64,000 nucleotides of DNA from positions 434,001-498,000 of the forward strand of contig NZ_JACIDB010000001.1 in the NCBI RefSeq assembly GCF_014196115.1. The letters are read 5' to 3'. The stretch's first letter is position 1. Each line of letters starts with the position of its first letter. Positions 16,687-25,669 of this stretch are shown piece after piece. This DNA comes from Sphingomonas aquatilis. Lineage in GTDB: Bacteria > Pseudomonadota > Alphaproteobacteria > Sphingomonadales > Sphingomonadaceae. Made by a program: the position numbers and the translations under genes. The notes under the pieces are model-generated. The model was given only the letters and a program-made list of their open reading frames with translations. It searched no databases and was not told the DNA's origin.

Positions 16687-18729
16687 ATGGATCGGGCAAG
16701 AATGGGCAAGCCGCGAACGGCGGTGGTGGCGATGCGCGCACTGTGTTGCGCGCTGATGACGATTGTGGCGAGCCTGTGGGCGATGCCGGCGATGGCGGAC
16801 CTCGCACCCGCGGGCGGCGCGCCGCACCTGGCCATGCAGCTGGTGCCGGAGAGCGACAGTCCGCGCGCCGGCCAGGCGCTGACGATCGCGATCGCGACGC
16901 AGCCCGAAAAGGGCTGGCACGGCTATTGGCGCAATCCGGGCGATGCGGGGTTCGCGCCCGCGCTGCAATGGACGCTGCCCAAGGGCGTGACCGCTGCGCC
17001 CGACCTGCAATGGCCGGTGCCCTCGACGCTCGTCGTCGCGGGGCTGATGAATTACGTGTACGAGGCGCCCTATGCGCCGCTCGCGACGCTGCGGGTGCCG
17101 GCGGGGCTGGCCAAGGGCACCAGGCTGCCGGTGCGGCTGGCGATCAACTATCTCGTCTGCACCGACACGATCTGCGTACCCGAGGCGCAGGCGCTGAGCT
17201 TGGACCTCACGATCGGGGATGGCGCACCGTCGCATGGCGCGGACTTCGACCGCTGGCGTGCGGCGATCCCCAAGCCGCTGGATGCCGCCGCGACCTATCA
17301 GGTGAAAGACGGCAAGCTGGTGATGGCGGTGCCGCTGCCCGCCGCGGCGAAGGTGTCCGACGTCGCCTTCTTTCCCTATGGCCCCGACATGGTGAAGTAC
17401 GCCGCGGCGCAGAGCGTGACGCGCGACGGCGACCGGTTGCTGCTGACCACCGAGGGCGCGCCGAAGGGCGACATTGCCGGCGTGCTGCGCATCGGCCGTG
17501 ATCTGGGGCTGAGCGTGACTGCCAAGCCCGGCACGGTGGCGTCGCCCGACGATCGCAGCGGCTGGATGGCGGCGCTGCTCGCCTTTGCCGGCGCGGTGCT
17601 GGGCGGGCTGATCCTGAACGTGATGCCGTGCGTCTTCCCGATTCTGAGCCTGAAGGCGCTGCATCTGGCGCGTGGCGGATCGGACGAGCGCGCGGCGCGG
17701 ATCGATGCCTTGGGCTATATGCTGGGCACGGTGCTGATGTGCGTCGGACTGGGGGCGCTGATCCTGGCGCTGCGGGCGGGCGGATCGGCGGTCGGCTGGG
17801 CGTTCCAGTTGCAGGACCCGCGCATCGTCGTGCTGCTGATCGCGCTGACCTTTGCGATCACATTGAACCTCGCCGGACGATTCGAAGTGCCGGTGCCCGC
17901 CTTCGCGAGCCATGGCGGGGCGGCGGGATCGATCGCGACCGGCGCGCTCGCCGCCTTCGTCGCGACGCCGTGCAGCGGGCCGTTCATGGGCGCGGCACTG
18001 GGTGCGGCGCTGGTGCTGCCCTGGCCGGCGGCGCTGGCGGTCTTCGCGGGGTTGGGGCTGGGGTTGGCGCTGCCGTTCCTCGCCATCGGCTTCGTGCCCG
18101 CGCTGCGGCGGCGGTTGCCCAAGCCGGGGCTGTGGATGGAGCGATTCCGTCGCGTGCTCGCCGTGCCGATGGCGCTGACGGTGCTCGCGCTGTTGTGGCT
18201 GGCGTGGCGGCAGGCGGGGACGATGGGGCTGGCGCTCGGCCTCGCGACGCTGGTCGCGACCGGCGTAATCCTGAGCCTGGGCGGTACGCGGCAGCGGCGG
18301 GGCGATGGCTTCGGCTGGGCGCTGGCGCTGGCGGCGCTGGTGGTGCCGGCGGGGCTGGCGGCGGCGCTGACCGGCGGGGCGACCAAGCCCGCGCATACCG
18401 GCGGCGATGCGTTCAGCGAGGAACGGCTGGCGAGCCTGCGCAAGCAAGGGCGGCCGGTCTTCGCCTATTTCACCGCGGACTGGTGCCTGTCGTGCAAGGT
18501 CAACGAAGCCTCGTCGATCGACACGAACGCGACGCGCGCGGCGTTCGAGCGCAATAATGTCGCGGTGCTGGTGGGCGACTGGACCGATGGCGATCCGGCG
18601 CTGGGGCGGTTCATCCAGGCGCACAACCGCGCGGGCGTGCCGCTGTATCTATACTATGCGCCGGGAGCGGCCGAGCCGCGCGTGTTGCCGCAGGTGCTGA
18701 CGCCGGGGATGCTGGCGGAGCTGAAATAA
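16687..18729 (+). CDS. DsbD/ScsB-like thiol:disulfide interchange protein
   Basis: A 680-residue membrane protein. After a signal segment (about 17-37) comes a periplasmic N-terminal domain with a Cys pair region (YLVCTDTICVPEAQ). The transmembrane core starts around residue 295; NVMPCVFPILSLKALHLARGG at about 311-331 and ATPCSGPFMG carry the two core cysteines. The C-terminal thioredoxin domain holds WCLSC at about 598-602. It relays electrons from cytoplasmic thioredoxin to periplasmic partners. The domain order matches DsbD, but the N-terminal domain looks like the ScsB type linked to copper tolerance. No partner dsb gene is adjacent. Confidence 0.88.
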   Translation: MDRARMGKPRTAVVAMRALCCALMTIVASLWAMPAMADLAPAGGAPHLAMQLVPESDSPRAGQALTIAIATQPEKGWHGYWRNPGDAGFAPALQWTLPKGVTAAPDLQWPVPSTLVVAGLMNYVYEAPYAPLATLRVPAGLAKGTRLPVRLAINYLVCTDTICVPEAQALSLDLTIGDGAPSHGADFDRWRAAIPKPLDAAATYQVKDGKLVMAVPLPAAAKVSDVAFFPYGPDMVKYAAAQSVTRDGDRLLLTTEGAPKGDIAGVLRIGRDLGLSVTAKPGTVASPDDRSGWMAALLAFAGAVLGGLILNVMPCVFPILSLKALHLARGGSDERAARIDALGYMLGTVLMCVGLGALILALRAGGSAVGWAFQLQDPRIVVLLIALTFAITLNLAGRFEVPVPAFASHGGAAGSIATGALAAFVATPCSGPFMGAALGAALVLPWPAALAVFAGLGLGLALPFLAIGFVPALRRRLPKPGLWMERFRRVLAVPMALTVLALLWLAWRQAGTMGLALGLATLVATGVILSLGGTRQRRGDGFGWALALAALVVPAGLAAALTGGATKPAHTGGDAFSEERLASLRKQGRPVFAYFTADWCLSCKVNEASSIDTNATRAAFERNNVAVLVGDWTDGDPALGRFIQAHNRAGVPLYLYYAPGAAEPRVLPQVLTPGMLAELK

Positions 18730-18741
18730 CCCCAAGTCGAA

Positions 18742-18883
18742 ATCCTCCCCCGCCAGGGGGAGGGGGACCGTTCGGCGTCAGCCGAATGGTGGAGGGGGAG
18801 GTAAGTGCGGTGCCATTGTACAAGATACCGCCGTCCTCCCCCTCCGTCAGCTTCGCTGCCACCTCCCCCTGGCGGGGGAGGAC
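18742..18883. repeat. palindromic element, family A
   Basis: The ends ATCCTCCCCCGCC and GGCGGGGGAGGAC are inverted. The left inner module contains GACCGTTCGGCGTCAGCCGA and the right inner module CCTCCCCCTCCGTCAGCTTC. It fills the gap before the ATP-grasp gene. Confidence 0.87.
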
Positions 18884-18970
18884 TTTCATGGAGCAGCACT
18901 ATCCTCTTGTGCGGCGCAGCGATTCCTCGCAGCATGGAACCGAAGCTGGCAAGGGGGCTTTATCGTTCCG

Positions 18971-20482
18971 ATGGGGAAACGACCGGCGTTCGACGAGATC
19001 ATGGGGCAGCACGGCGATACGCCGCCGCGGCCCGAACTGGCAGCCTTGGGCACGTGGCTCGCCGATACCCCGGATGACGATCTGCGCCGTCGGCAACAGG
19101 CCGCCGAAAATACCTTTCGCCAATTGGGCATCACCTTCGCCGTCTATGGCGACACCGACACGCGCGAGCGGATCATCCCGTTCGACATCGTACCGCGCGT
19201 GTTCCTCCACGACGAATGGGCGCGCCTGTCCGAGGGGCTGGTGCAGCGGGTCGAGGCGATCAACGCCTTCCTCGACGATATCTATGGCGAGCGCCGCATC
19301 CTGAAAGAGGGCGTGCTGCCCGTCGACCTGATCCTCGGCAACCCGCAATTCCGGCCTGAGATCGCCGGCATGCGCCCGCCGCACGGCATCTGGGCGCATA
19401 TCTGCGGCATCGACCTGGTGCGCACCGGGCCCGACCAGTTCTTCGTGCTCGAAGACAATGCACGCACGCCGTCGGGGGTGAGCTACATGCTCGAGAACCG
19501 CGAGGCGATGGTGCGCCTGTGCCCCGAACTGTTCCGCGAATATCGCGTCGAGCCGGTCGACAGCTATCCCGACCGCCTGCTGCAGACGATGAAGTCGGTG
19601 GCGCCGCCTGGGCGTGGCAGCCAGCCGGTGTGCGTCGTGCTGACGCCGGGTCATTACAATTCGGCCTATTACGAACACAGCTTCCTCGCCGATTCGATGG
19701 GCATCGAACTCGTCGAGGCGGCCGATCTGGTCGTCGACGACGATCGCGTGTGGATGCGCACGATCGCAGGCCGCGTGCAGGTGGACGTGATCTATCGCCG
19801 GATCGACGACGACTTCCTCGATCCCTTGGTCTTCCGCCCCGATTCGATGCTCGGCGTGCCGGGGCTGATCGCGGCTTATGCCGCAGGAAACGTCGCGATT
19901 ATCAACGCGCCGGGTAACGGCATCGCCGACGACAAAGCGATCTACAGCTACATGCCCGAGATCGTCCGCTTCTATTCGGGCGGCGAGGCGAAGCTGCCCA
20001 ATGTCGAGACGTGGCGCTGCCGCGAGCCCGAGGCCTTATCCTATGTGCTCGATCATCTGGACGAAGTGGTGGTGAAGCTGGTCGACGGGTCGGGCGGCTA
20101 TGGCATGCTGGTCGGCCCGACGGCGAGCAAGGCCGAGATCGAGGCGTTCCGTGCCGCGCTGGTCGCCGAGCCGCACCGCTATATCGCGCAGCCGACGCTG
20201 GCGCTGTCGACCGTGCCGACGCTGACCGATGCGGGCGTCGCACCGCGGCATGTCGACTTCCGTCCCTTCGTATTGACCGGGTCGTGCGGCGTGCAGGTGG
20301 TGCCGGGCGGCCTGACGCGTGTGGCGCTGAAGGAAGGGTCGCTGGTCGTCAATTCGAGCCAGGGCGGGGGAACGAAGGACAGCTTCGTACTGATGGCGGA
20401 AGAGACGCCGCGGCAGGGACAGACGCAGACGCAAACGCAGACGGGGGGTGGGATGACGCAGAGCCAGGGGGGCGTGGCGTGA
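18971..20482 (+). CDS. circularly permuted ATP-grasp type 2 protein (COG2308)
   Basis: A 503-residue protein of the DUF404/DUF407 circularly permuted ATP-grasp family, predicted to form amide or peptide bonds with ATP. Family landmarks are RIIPFDIVPRVF, FLDDIYGERRIL, GVSYMLENRE, the NAPGNGIADDKAIYSYMPE stretch, the KLVDGSGGYGM loop and the C-terminal NSSQGGGTKDSFVL. The last 20 residues form an unusual Gln/Thr-rich tail. It is followed by alpha-E and transglutaminase genes, the usual companions of this family in many bacteria. The substrate is unknown; a small-peptide or protein modification role has been proposed for these clusters on comparative-genomic grounds. Confidence 0.9.
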   Translation: MGKRPAFDEIMGQHGDTPPRPELAALGTWLADTPDDDLRRRQQAAENTFRQLGITFAVYGDTDTRERIIPFDIVPRVFLHDEWARLSEGLVQRVEAINAFLDDIYGERRILKEGVLPVDLILGNPQFRPEIAGMRPPHGIWAHICGIDLVRTGPDQFFVLEDNARTPSGVSYMLENREAMVRLCPELFREYRVEPVDSYPDRLLQTMKSVAPPGRGSQPVCVVLTPGHYNSAYYEHSFLADSMGIELVEAADLVVDDDRVWMRTIAGRVQVDVIYRRIDDDFLDPLVFRPDSMLGVPGLIAAYAAGNVAIINAPGNGIADDKAIYSYMPEIVRFYSGGEAKLPNVETWRCREPEALSYVLDHLDEVVVKLVDGSGGYGMLVGPTASKAEIEAFRAALVAEPHRYIAQPTLALSTVPTLTDAGVAPRHVDFRPFVLTGSCGVQVVPGGLTRVALKEGSLVVNSSQGGGTKDSFVLMAEETPRQGQTQTQTQTGGGMTQSQGGVA

Positions 20483-20511
20483 GGGGGATCGTGTCGCGGC
20501 CGCAAGCGCTC

Positions 20512-20619
20512 CGTCACCCCGGACTTGGTCCGGGGTCCACTCCGCGGCGAGGGGGATGGCTGGAGGTTCGGGCGCTGCCCCCGCGGCCCGGTGGACCCCG
20601 GAACGAGTCCGGGGTGACG
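20512..20619. repeat. REP doublet, family B
   Basis: The arms CGTCACCCCGGACTTGGTCC and GGAACGAGTCCGGGGTGACG flank a centre nearly identical to that of the copy near 14.75 kb (GCGAGGGGGATGGCTGGAGG, then GCCCCCGCGGCCCGGTGGA). It separates the ATP-grasp and alpha-E genes. Confidence 0.9.
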
Positions 20620-20669
20620 GAGTGGGTGGGGCGTCGGTGGCGTGCCACATTGGCCGGGGAGCGTGTCGC

Positions 20670-21686
20670 ATGATGCTCTCCCGCACCGGCGCATCGCTCT
20701 ACTGGCTTGGTCGCTATCTCGAGCGGGCCGATTTCATCGCGCGGCTGATCGAGGCGACCGTGCGGCTCGACGTGATGTCGTCGCGGCCGGCGGGGGAGAT
20801 CGCTTGGTCGTCGGCGCTTGCCGTCACCGAAACCGAAGAGGCGTTCGCCGCCAGCGGCGCGGCGCTCCGCCAGACCGAGGTCGTGCGTTTCCTGACGCTC
20901 GATACCAGCCACCCGGGATCGGTGATCCGCTGCCTCGACCGCGCGCGCGACAATGCCAAGGCGGTGCGCACCGCGCTGAGCCGCGAGGCGTGGACCGCGA
21001 TCAACCGCGCCTGGCTGGTGTTCGAAAACCGCAACCAGGTGGGCGACACCGCGCAGACGCTGAGCCTGGTCGAGGCGGTGAAGAACGAGACGCGCGGCTT
21101 CGAAGGCGAGGTGCATCAGATGCTGCGCAACCAGTCGCACTGGTTCATCCGGCTGGGGCAGGCGGTGGAACGGGCCGACAACACTGCGCGGCTGCTCGAC
21201 GTCAAATATCATATCCTGCTGCCCGAGGGCGAGGCGGTGGGCGGCGTGGTCGATCGCGATCAGTGGACGACGATCCTGCAGACGGTGTCGGCGGTGACCG
21301 CCTATCGCTGGCTCTATTCGGACGGGCTGACGCCGGCGAACGTCATCGACCTGCTGATCGCCAACCGCGACCTGCCGCGCAGCCTGCTCGCCTCCGCCGA
21401 GACGACGGTCGACCTGCTCGGCCTGCTCGCCGAGCGCACCGGCGCGCATGGCGAGGCGGACCGGATGGCGCGGATGCGCGCCGCACGGCTGGGGCGGACG
21501 CGGTCGGGCGAGGTGATCGCCAGTGGGCTGCACCAATATCTGCAAGCCTTCATCCGCGAAAACGGCCAGTTGCACGAGGCGATCGGCCGCCAGTTCCGGT
21601 TCGGCTGTTCCGCCTTTCGATCGACCACCGCACCGTCTATCGCTTCAGCGAGCCGCAGAGCCGGCTCGTCCAGATGCTGCGCATGA
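20670..21686 (+). CDS. alpha-E domain protein (COG2307)
   Basis: A 338-residue, largely helical alpha-E (DUF403) protein. The N-terminus MLSRTGASLYWLGRYLERAD is the family signature, and a second copy of the pattern, WFIRLGQAVERADNTARLLD, stands in the middle. Its molecular role is unknown; it nearly always accompanies circularly permuted ATP-grasp and transglutaminase-like genes and may be a scaffold or ligase partner. Two adjacent ATGs (20670, 20673) are possible starts. The C-terminus runs into the next gene for about 80 bases, and the last 25 or so residues (Ser/Ala/Arg-rich) look like read-out of the neighbour's frame rather than a family tail, so the original stop may have been lost. 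Confidence 0.88.
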   Translation: MMLSRTGASLYWLGRYLERADFIARLIEATVRLDVMSSRPAGEIAWSSALAVTETEEAFAASGAALRQTEVVRFLTLDTSHPGSVIRCLDRARDNAKAVRTALSREAWTAINRAWLVFENRNQVGDTAQTLSLVEAVKNETRGFEGEVHQMLRNQSHWFIRLGQAVERADNTARLLDVKYHILLPEGEAVGGVVDRDQWTTILQTVSAVTAYRWLYSDGLTPANVIDLLIANRDLPRSLLASAETTVDLLGLLAERTGAHGEADRMARMRAARLGRTRSGEVIASGLHQYLQAFIRENGQLHEAIGRQFRFGCSAFRSTTAPSIASASRRAGSSRCCA

Positions 21687-22411
21687 CGCCCGAAAACAGC
21701 CACGACCAGACGGTGGCGCGCTGGCGGATCGACGTGGATCACGATGCGACGATGCGGCGCGGACGCGATGGCTTCGGCAATGCCGTCACCATGCTGTACG
21801 TCGAAGGGCCGCTGCTCGACATCGAGATCGCGGTGCGCGGCGAGGTGCTGACCAGCCATTCGGATGGCGTGGTGCGCGGCGTCAACGAGGTGTTGCCGCC
21901 CGCGGTGTTCCTGCGCGCGACCGACGCAACGCCACGCGACCCCGCGATTGCCGCTTATGCGCGCGAGGCGGTGGCGGGCGCGGACGGCGTGATCGCGCAG
22001 CTGCATCGGCTGAACCACGCCTTCCATGGCCGCTTCGCGCTCGACCGGCGGCGGCCGGAGGCGGGGTTGAGCGCGGCGGTGGCGTTCACGCGCGAGGCGG
22101 CGACGTCGCGCGATCTGGCGCAGATGTTCGCGGTGGCGGCGCGCAGTCTCGACATTCCGGCGCGCTATGTGTCGGGATATAGCATCGTCGAAGGATCGCT
22201 GCGCCCGACGCCGCATGGCTGGGCGGAGGCGCATGTGCCCGGGCTCGGCTGGGTGGGGTTCGATCCCTGCACGGGGCGCTCGCCACAGGAGGAAAGCGTC
22301 CGCGTCGCGGCGGCACTGGATGCGGCAGGCGCGGCGCCGGTGGCGGGATCGCGACTGGGCGAGGGCGAGGAAGAACTGGACGTCGCGGTGAAGGTGTCGG
22401 CGGCGCAATAA
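21605..22411 (+). CDS. transglutaminase-like cysteine peptidase family protein
   Basis: About 268 residues. The N-terminal RLSIDHRTVYRFSEP is the usual opening of bacterial transglutaminase-like proteins of this cluster. The core shows a catalytic histidine region TPHGWAEAHVPGLGWVGFDPC and a preceding region AVAARSLDIPARYVSGY. No Cys is seen in the usual nucleophile spot before the RDLAQ helix, so activity is uncertain. The frame has no ATG, GTG or TTG before the conserved start; a CTG at 21605 sits exactly where the family methionine is expected. The next ATG, at about 21675, would remove the conserved opening. It overlaps the alpha-E gene, suggesting coupled translation. Confidence 0.78.
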   Translation: MFRLSIDHRTVYRFSEPQSRLVQMLRMTPENSHDQTVARWRIDVDHDATMRRGRDGFGNAVTMLYVEGPLLDIEIAVRGEVLTSHSDGVVRGVNEVLPPAVFLRATDATPRDPAIAAYAREAVAGADGVIAQLHRLNHAFHGRFALDRRRPEAGLSAAVAFTREAATSRDLAQMFAVAARSLDIPARYVSGYSIVEGSLRPTPHGWAEAHVPGLGWVGFDPCTGRSPQEESVRVAAALDAAGAAPVAGSRLGEGEEELDVAVKVSAAQ

Positions 22412-22487
22412 CTGCGTGCCGTTTTCGCTGTGCCACCGGGGTGTATCTCCGCTGACGGTGCGACTTGAGCCGAGACGGTAGCGCGTC

Positions 22488-22647
22488 TGGATTCCCGCCT
22501 GCGCGGGAATGACGATGGGGGGCGTTTCGCGCATTCCTTTCGTCATCCCGGCGGACGCCGGAATCCATGGTGTCGGAACGTCGGTTGGCGCTTGATGCGG
22601 CAAGGATCCCGCATCCATGGATCCCGGCCTGCGCCGGGATGACGAAT
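22488..22647. repeat. cluster of three family D hairpins in a 312-base gap
   Basis: Three short palindromes of the type ATTCCCGCCTGCGCGGGAAT, TCATCCCGGCGGACGCCGGA and ATCCCGGCCTGCGCCGGGAT follow one another, with CGTCA or TGACG at their outer ends. They occupy the whole middle of the 22412-22723 gap, which holds no gene. Confidence 0.85.
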
Positions 22648-22723
22648 GGGGCTGTTCGTGCGTGTCGCTCCCCCGCAAACGCAGTTAACCGGATCACAAC
22701 TCCTCAGGGCTTAGGCGGGCAGC

Positions 22724-23734
22724 GTGGGGTATGTCCGCATCTCGAGGCTGCGATACGCATGGGTTGGCGTGATGTTGGTCAGCGCTGCGTCGTGCGTGCC
22801 GCCGCGGCAGGGCGTCAGCCGCGTGTCGCAAGCGGTGCCGCCGCCGACACCCCGGCAGTTGCTGCGCGATCTGGCGCTCGACGTGCCGGGCGATCTGCCG
22901 GGGCTTGCCGGGCTGCCCGCGAGCCTGCGCGATGCGGTGGACGGCGACGATGCCGCGGCCGTTGCGCCGCAGGCCGCGCCGCCCTTCCTCGCGCAGATGC
23001 AGAGCCAGGAGGATGCGGCGCGCGCCACCGACTGCCTGACCGCCGCGGTTTATTACGAGGCGCGCTCCGAACCCGTCGATGGCCAGCGCGCCGTCGCGCA
23101 GGTGGTGCTGAACCGCGTGCGCGACCGCGCCTTTCCGCACAGCGTGTGCGGCGTGGTGTTCCAGGGATCGACGCGGCGCACAGGGTGCCAGTTCAGTTTC
23201 ACCTGCGACGGATCGATGGCGCATCGCCGCGAACCCTATGCCTGGGCGCGGGCGCGCAGCGTGGCCGAGGCGGCGCTGGCGGGCAACGTCTATGCCCCGG
23301 TCGGCGGCGCGACCTTCTACCACACCGATGCGATCCTGCCGTGGTGGGCGTCCAGCCTGACGCGGATCGGATCGGTCGGCGCGCATATCTTCTATCGCTG
23401 GCGCGGCGCGATGGAGAGCGCGCTCAGCTTCCGTGCGGCCTATGCGGGCGTCGAGCCGGGGGTGGTTGCGGGCGGCGGCGATGGCGGAGCGCAGCCGCAG
23501 GTCGCGACTTTGTATCGCGACAGCCAGGACGATCGCGGCGTCACGGTGCATCGCGGCCGGATGACGCCGGTGGCGAGCGTCGCCGAGGCGCCCGCGACCG
23601 ATGCCCCCAAGGCGGACGCGCCTGCGCCACGGATGATGATCGCGGCGGGCGTTCGCGTGCATCGCGGCAGCGAGGCGCCGCGGCGCCTGATGACCGAGGG
23701 TGCGGTGATCGGCGCCGAATCTGACCCGACCTGA
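22724..23734 (+). CDS. cell wall hydrolase, SleB/CwlJ family
   Basis: A 336-residue protein whose middle (about 105-230) is a Hydrolase_2 (SleB-like) domain: CLTAAVYYEARSEPVDGQ with the catalytic glutamate, then AQVVLNRVRD, CGVVFQGS and CQFSFTCDG. These lytic enzymes cleave peptidoglycan. The N-terminus has a short hydrophobic stretch (WVGVMLVSAASC), a signal peptide or weak lipobox. The C-terminal 110 residues are low-complexity (Ala/Pro/Asp) with repeated VHRGxxxP motifs. The start is a GTG; an internal ATG (MLVSAAS) is an alternative. TTAACC at about 22685 is half of a CtrA site, only weak evidence of cell-cycle control. Confidence 0.83.
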   Translation: MGYVRISRLRYAWVGVMLVSAASCVPPRQGVSRVSQAVPPPTPRQLLRDLALDVPGDLPGLAGLPASLRDAVDGDDAAAVAPQAAPPFLAQMQSQEDAARATDCLTAAVYYEARSEPVDGQRAVAQVVLNRVRDRAFPHSVCGVVFQGSTRRTGCQFSFTCDGSMAHRREPYAWARARSVAEAALAGNVYAPVGGATFYHTDAILPWWASSLTRIGSVGAHIFYRWRGAMESALSFRAAYAGVEPGVVAGGGDGGAQPQVATLYRDSQDDRGVTVHRGRMTPVASVAEAPATDAPKADAPAPRMMIAAGVRVHRGSEAPRRLMTEGAVIGAESDPT

Positions 23735-23740
23735 GCCGCG

Positions 23741-24532
23741 TCAGGCGACCGCCATTGCGTCGGGCAGCGGCGGCGGGGCCAGTTCCTCGTCGGTCAGTGC
23801 GCGCCAGCCGTTGGGGCCCAGCATCTCGATCGGGCGATAGCGCGTCTTATACGCCATGCGCGCCGACCCCTTCACCCAATAGCCGAGGTAGACATAGGGC
23901 AGGCCGCTGTCCCGTGCGCGCAGGATATGGTCCATGATGATGTAATTGCCGAGGCCCGGCCGCGCGGTCGCGGGATCGTCGCCATCCGCATCGAAGAAGC
24001 TGTAGATCATCGACAGCCCGTCCGCCTGCCGGTCGGTGAGGCTGGCGCCGACCAGCTGGCCGCGCACGCCCCCAACCGAGGGCGTGCGATATTCGATGAC
24101 GTGCGAGTTGACCGGGGAATGCTCGACCATGTCGGCATAATCCTCCTCGTCCATTCCCGCCATGCCGCCGCCCGGATGGCGCGCGCCCAGATAGCGGCGT
24201 AGCAGCTGGAACTGTTCGTCGGTCGCCCAGGGGCGGCAGGCGCTGACCTCCAGATCCTCGTTGCGGCGGAGCAGCTTGCGCTGCGTCGCATTGGGCACGA
24301 ATTCGTCGGTGATGACGCGCACCGACACGCAGGCGGCACAGCCCGCGCACGAGGGCCGATAGGCGACGCCCTGCGACCGGCGAAAGCCGATACGGCCGAG
24401 CGCGTCGTTCAGCTCGGCGGCATGCGGGCCGGACAATTCGGTGAACACCTTCCGCTCCTGCCGGCCCGGCAGATAGGGGCAGGGCGCGGGCGTGGTGACG
24501 AAGAAGCGCGGAAAGCGAAAAGGCGCAGTCAC
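23741..24532 (-). CDS. bpt: aspartate/glutamate leucyltransferase (arginyltransferase family)
   Basis: A 263-residue protein that moves leucine from Leu-tRNA to N-terminal Asp or Glu, marking the protein for ClpS/ClpAP degradation. The cysteine-rich N-terminal motif ([13 protein letters not shown], then [12 protein letters not shown]) and the C-terminal [22 protein letters not shown] are diagnostic. The start is taken as the GTG before [13 protein letters not shown], which matches the family N-terminus; the open frame upstream of it has no family sequence. It is convergent with the cell wall hydrolase gene, with six bases between stops. Confidence 0.94.
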   Translation of the reverse strand: MTAPFRFPRFFVTTPAPCPYLPGRQERKVFTELSGPHAAELNDALGRIGFRRSQGVAYRPSCAGCAACVSVRVITDEFVPNATQRKLLRRNEDLEVSACRPWATDEQFQLLRRYLGARHPGGGMAGMDEEDYADMVEHSPVNSHVIEYRTPSVGGVRGQLVGASLTDRQADGLSMIYSFFDADGDDPATARPGLGNYIIMDHILRARDSGLPYVYLGYWVKGSARMAYKTRYRPIEMLGPNGWRALTDEELAPPPLPDAMAVA

Positions 24533-24786
24533 CGCCGACAAACCCCCGAAGCAGACAGGCGCACGATACGCCGCGGCGACATATGAATCACCCCGTCGGT
24601 CCTGAAAAGCGGCTTTACCATCAAAGAAGGTTAATCGGCGGCAGAGAGTCTTTCCAGCATGGCCTGTTGGTCCGATCCGGGACAAACGGCGCCCATATTG
24701 CGCCGCACCCTGATTGCTGCGGTGCGGGAACTTCGGTCCAAATGGTGCGTTGGCGGTGTCCCTAGGTGTAACTTCGGAGTTGACTG

Positions 24787-25035
24787 ATGACTAAGATTGC
24801 AGGCTCGCTCGCCGCGCTCGCGCTGACCACCGCCTCGATCGCCACGCCGGCGTTCGCGGCGCCCGTGAACCCCGCCGCCTCGCTGTCGGTGGCCAAGTCG
24901 GTTCGCGCCAGCGCCCCGTCGTCGCAGAAGAACAAGCTCGCCGGTGGCGGCCTGCTTGCCGCGCTGATCGCTGCGGGCGTGGTGGCGATCGGTGTCGTCG
25001 CGATCGTCGACGACGGCAATTCCGACAGCAACTGA
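24787..25035 (+). CDS. small exported protein with one C-terminal membrane helix
   Basis: An 82-residue protein. Residues 1-24 form a signal peptide ending AFAAP, and residues about 53-74 form a strongly hydrophobic helix ([21 protein letters not shown]), followed by a short acidic tail (DDGNSDSN). It is probably a periplasmic or inner-membrane anchored peptide. No family is recognised. The gene has a strong hairpin terminator directly downstream and no close neighbours in the same direction before it, so it is probably a single-gene unit and perhaps highly expressed. Confidence 0.65.
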   Translation: MTKIAGSLAALALTTASIATPAFAAPVNPAASLSVAKSVRASAPSSQKNKLAGGGLLAALIAAGVVAIGVVAIVDDGNSDSN

Positions 25036-25057
25036 GCTTTCGCTCAGCTGCAAAGCG

Positions 25058-25088
25058 GGGGTCGCGCCACGGCGCGGCCCCTTTTTTT
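25058..25088 (+). terminator. strong intrinsic terminator
   Basis: GGGGTCGCGCC pairs with GGCGCGGCCCC across a tiny loop and is followed by seven T residues. It lies 22 bases after the stop of the small exported protein and is the clearest Rho-independent terminator on the + strand. Confidence 0.85.
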
Positions 25089-25177
25089 GTGTCGCGTTCC
25101 CCGAAGACGTCCGGCGACACGCATCGTTGTACCGGGGTGCGGGGTGTTTATGATCCGTTTGATCATCGGGGGGAATC

Positions 25178-25666
25178 ATGCCGGCATTTTGGGTTATCGC
25201 ACTGGCGCTGTCGACGCCGACACCTGCGCAAGCGGTTACGCCCCCCGAGACGTGTACGTTGCTGCAAAAGGCCTATCGAATATCGACAGGCGAGGGGCAC
25301 GGCACCGATCTGTCGACGGTCGGACCTGCAAAGACGGACCCGTCGCCTCTGGCGAAGTATAGGCCGGAATTCCGAAGTTATACCGGCTTGACCCCCGGCG
25401 AGTTTGCGGACCTGCAGGCCAACGAGTCGGCGGCCGTATCCCCTAGTTACGTCCCGCAGTGCGCATGGGACAAGGACGACACCGTGGGGGAGAAGAGCGG
25501 CTATGCGGTTGCGTTCAGCGCTCCCATCCTGTCGACCGATCGCCGCATCGCTCTGGTGGAAGTGTCTTACAGCAAAGGTATTTCCGCCCACGGGGGCCTG
25601 TGCATCATGCGGCTTTCGCCCGCAGGATGGAACGGACGCTGCATAAACGCGTGGAGTATCCGCTAG
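25178..25666 (+). CDS. exported protein of unknown function
   Basis: A 162-residue protein. Residues 1-19 form a signal peptide (FWVIALALSTPTPAQA). The mature part has three cysteines (about 26, 114 and 144, plus one near 155) that could form disulfides, and conserved-looking aromatic and charged stretches but no motif I can name. The ATG follows a good GGGGGG purine run at five to eight bases. The stop lies only three bases from the stop of the convergent ilvA gene. Codon use and composition are slightly less GC-rich than the neighbours. I assign no function. Confidence 0.6.
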   Translation: MPAFWVIALALSTPTPAQAVTPPETCTLLQKAYRISTGEGHGTDLSTVGPAKTDPSPLAKYRPEFRSYTGLTPGEFADLQANESAAVSPSYVPQCAWDKDDTVGEKSGYAVAFSAPILSTDRRIALVEVSYSKGISAHGGLCIMRLSPAGWNGRCINAWSIR

Positions 25667-25669
25667 CCC

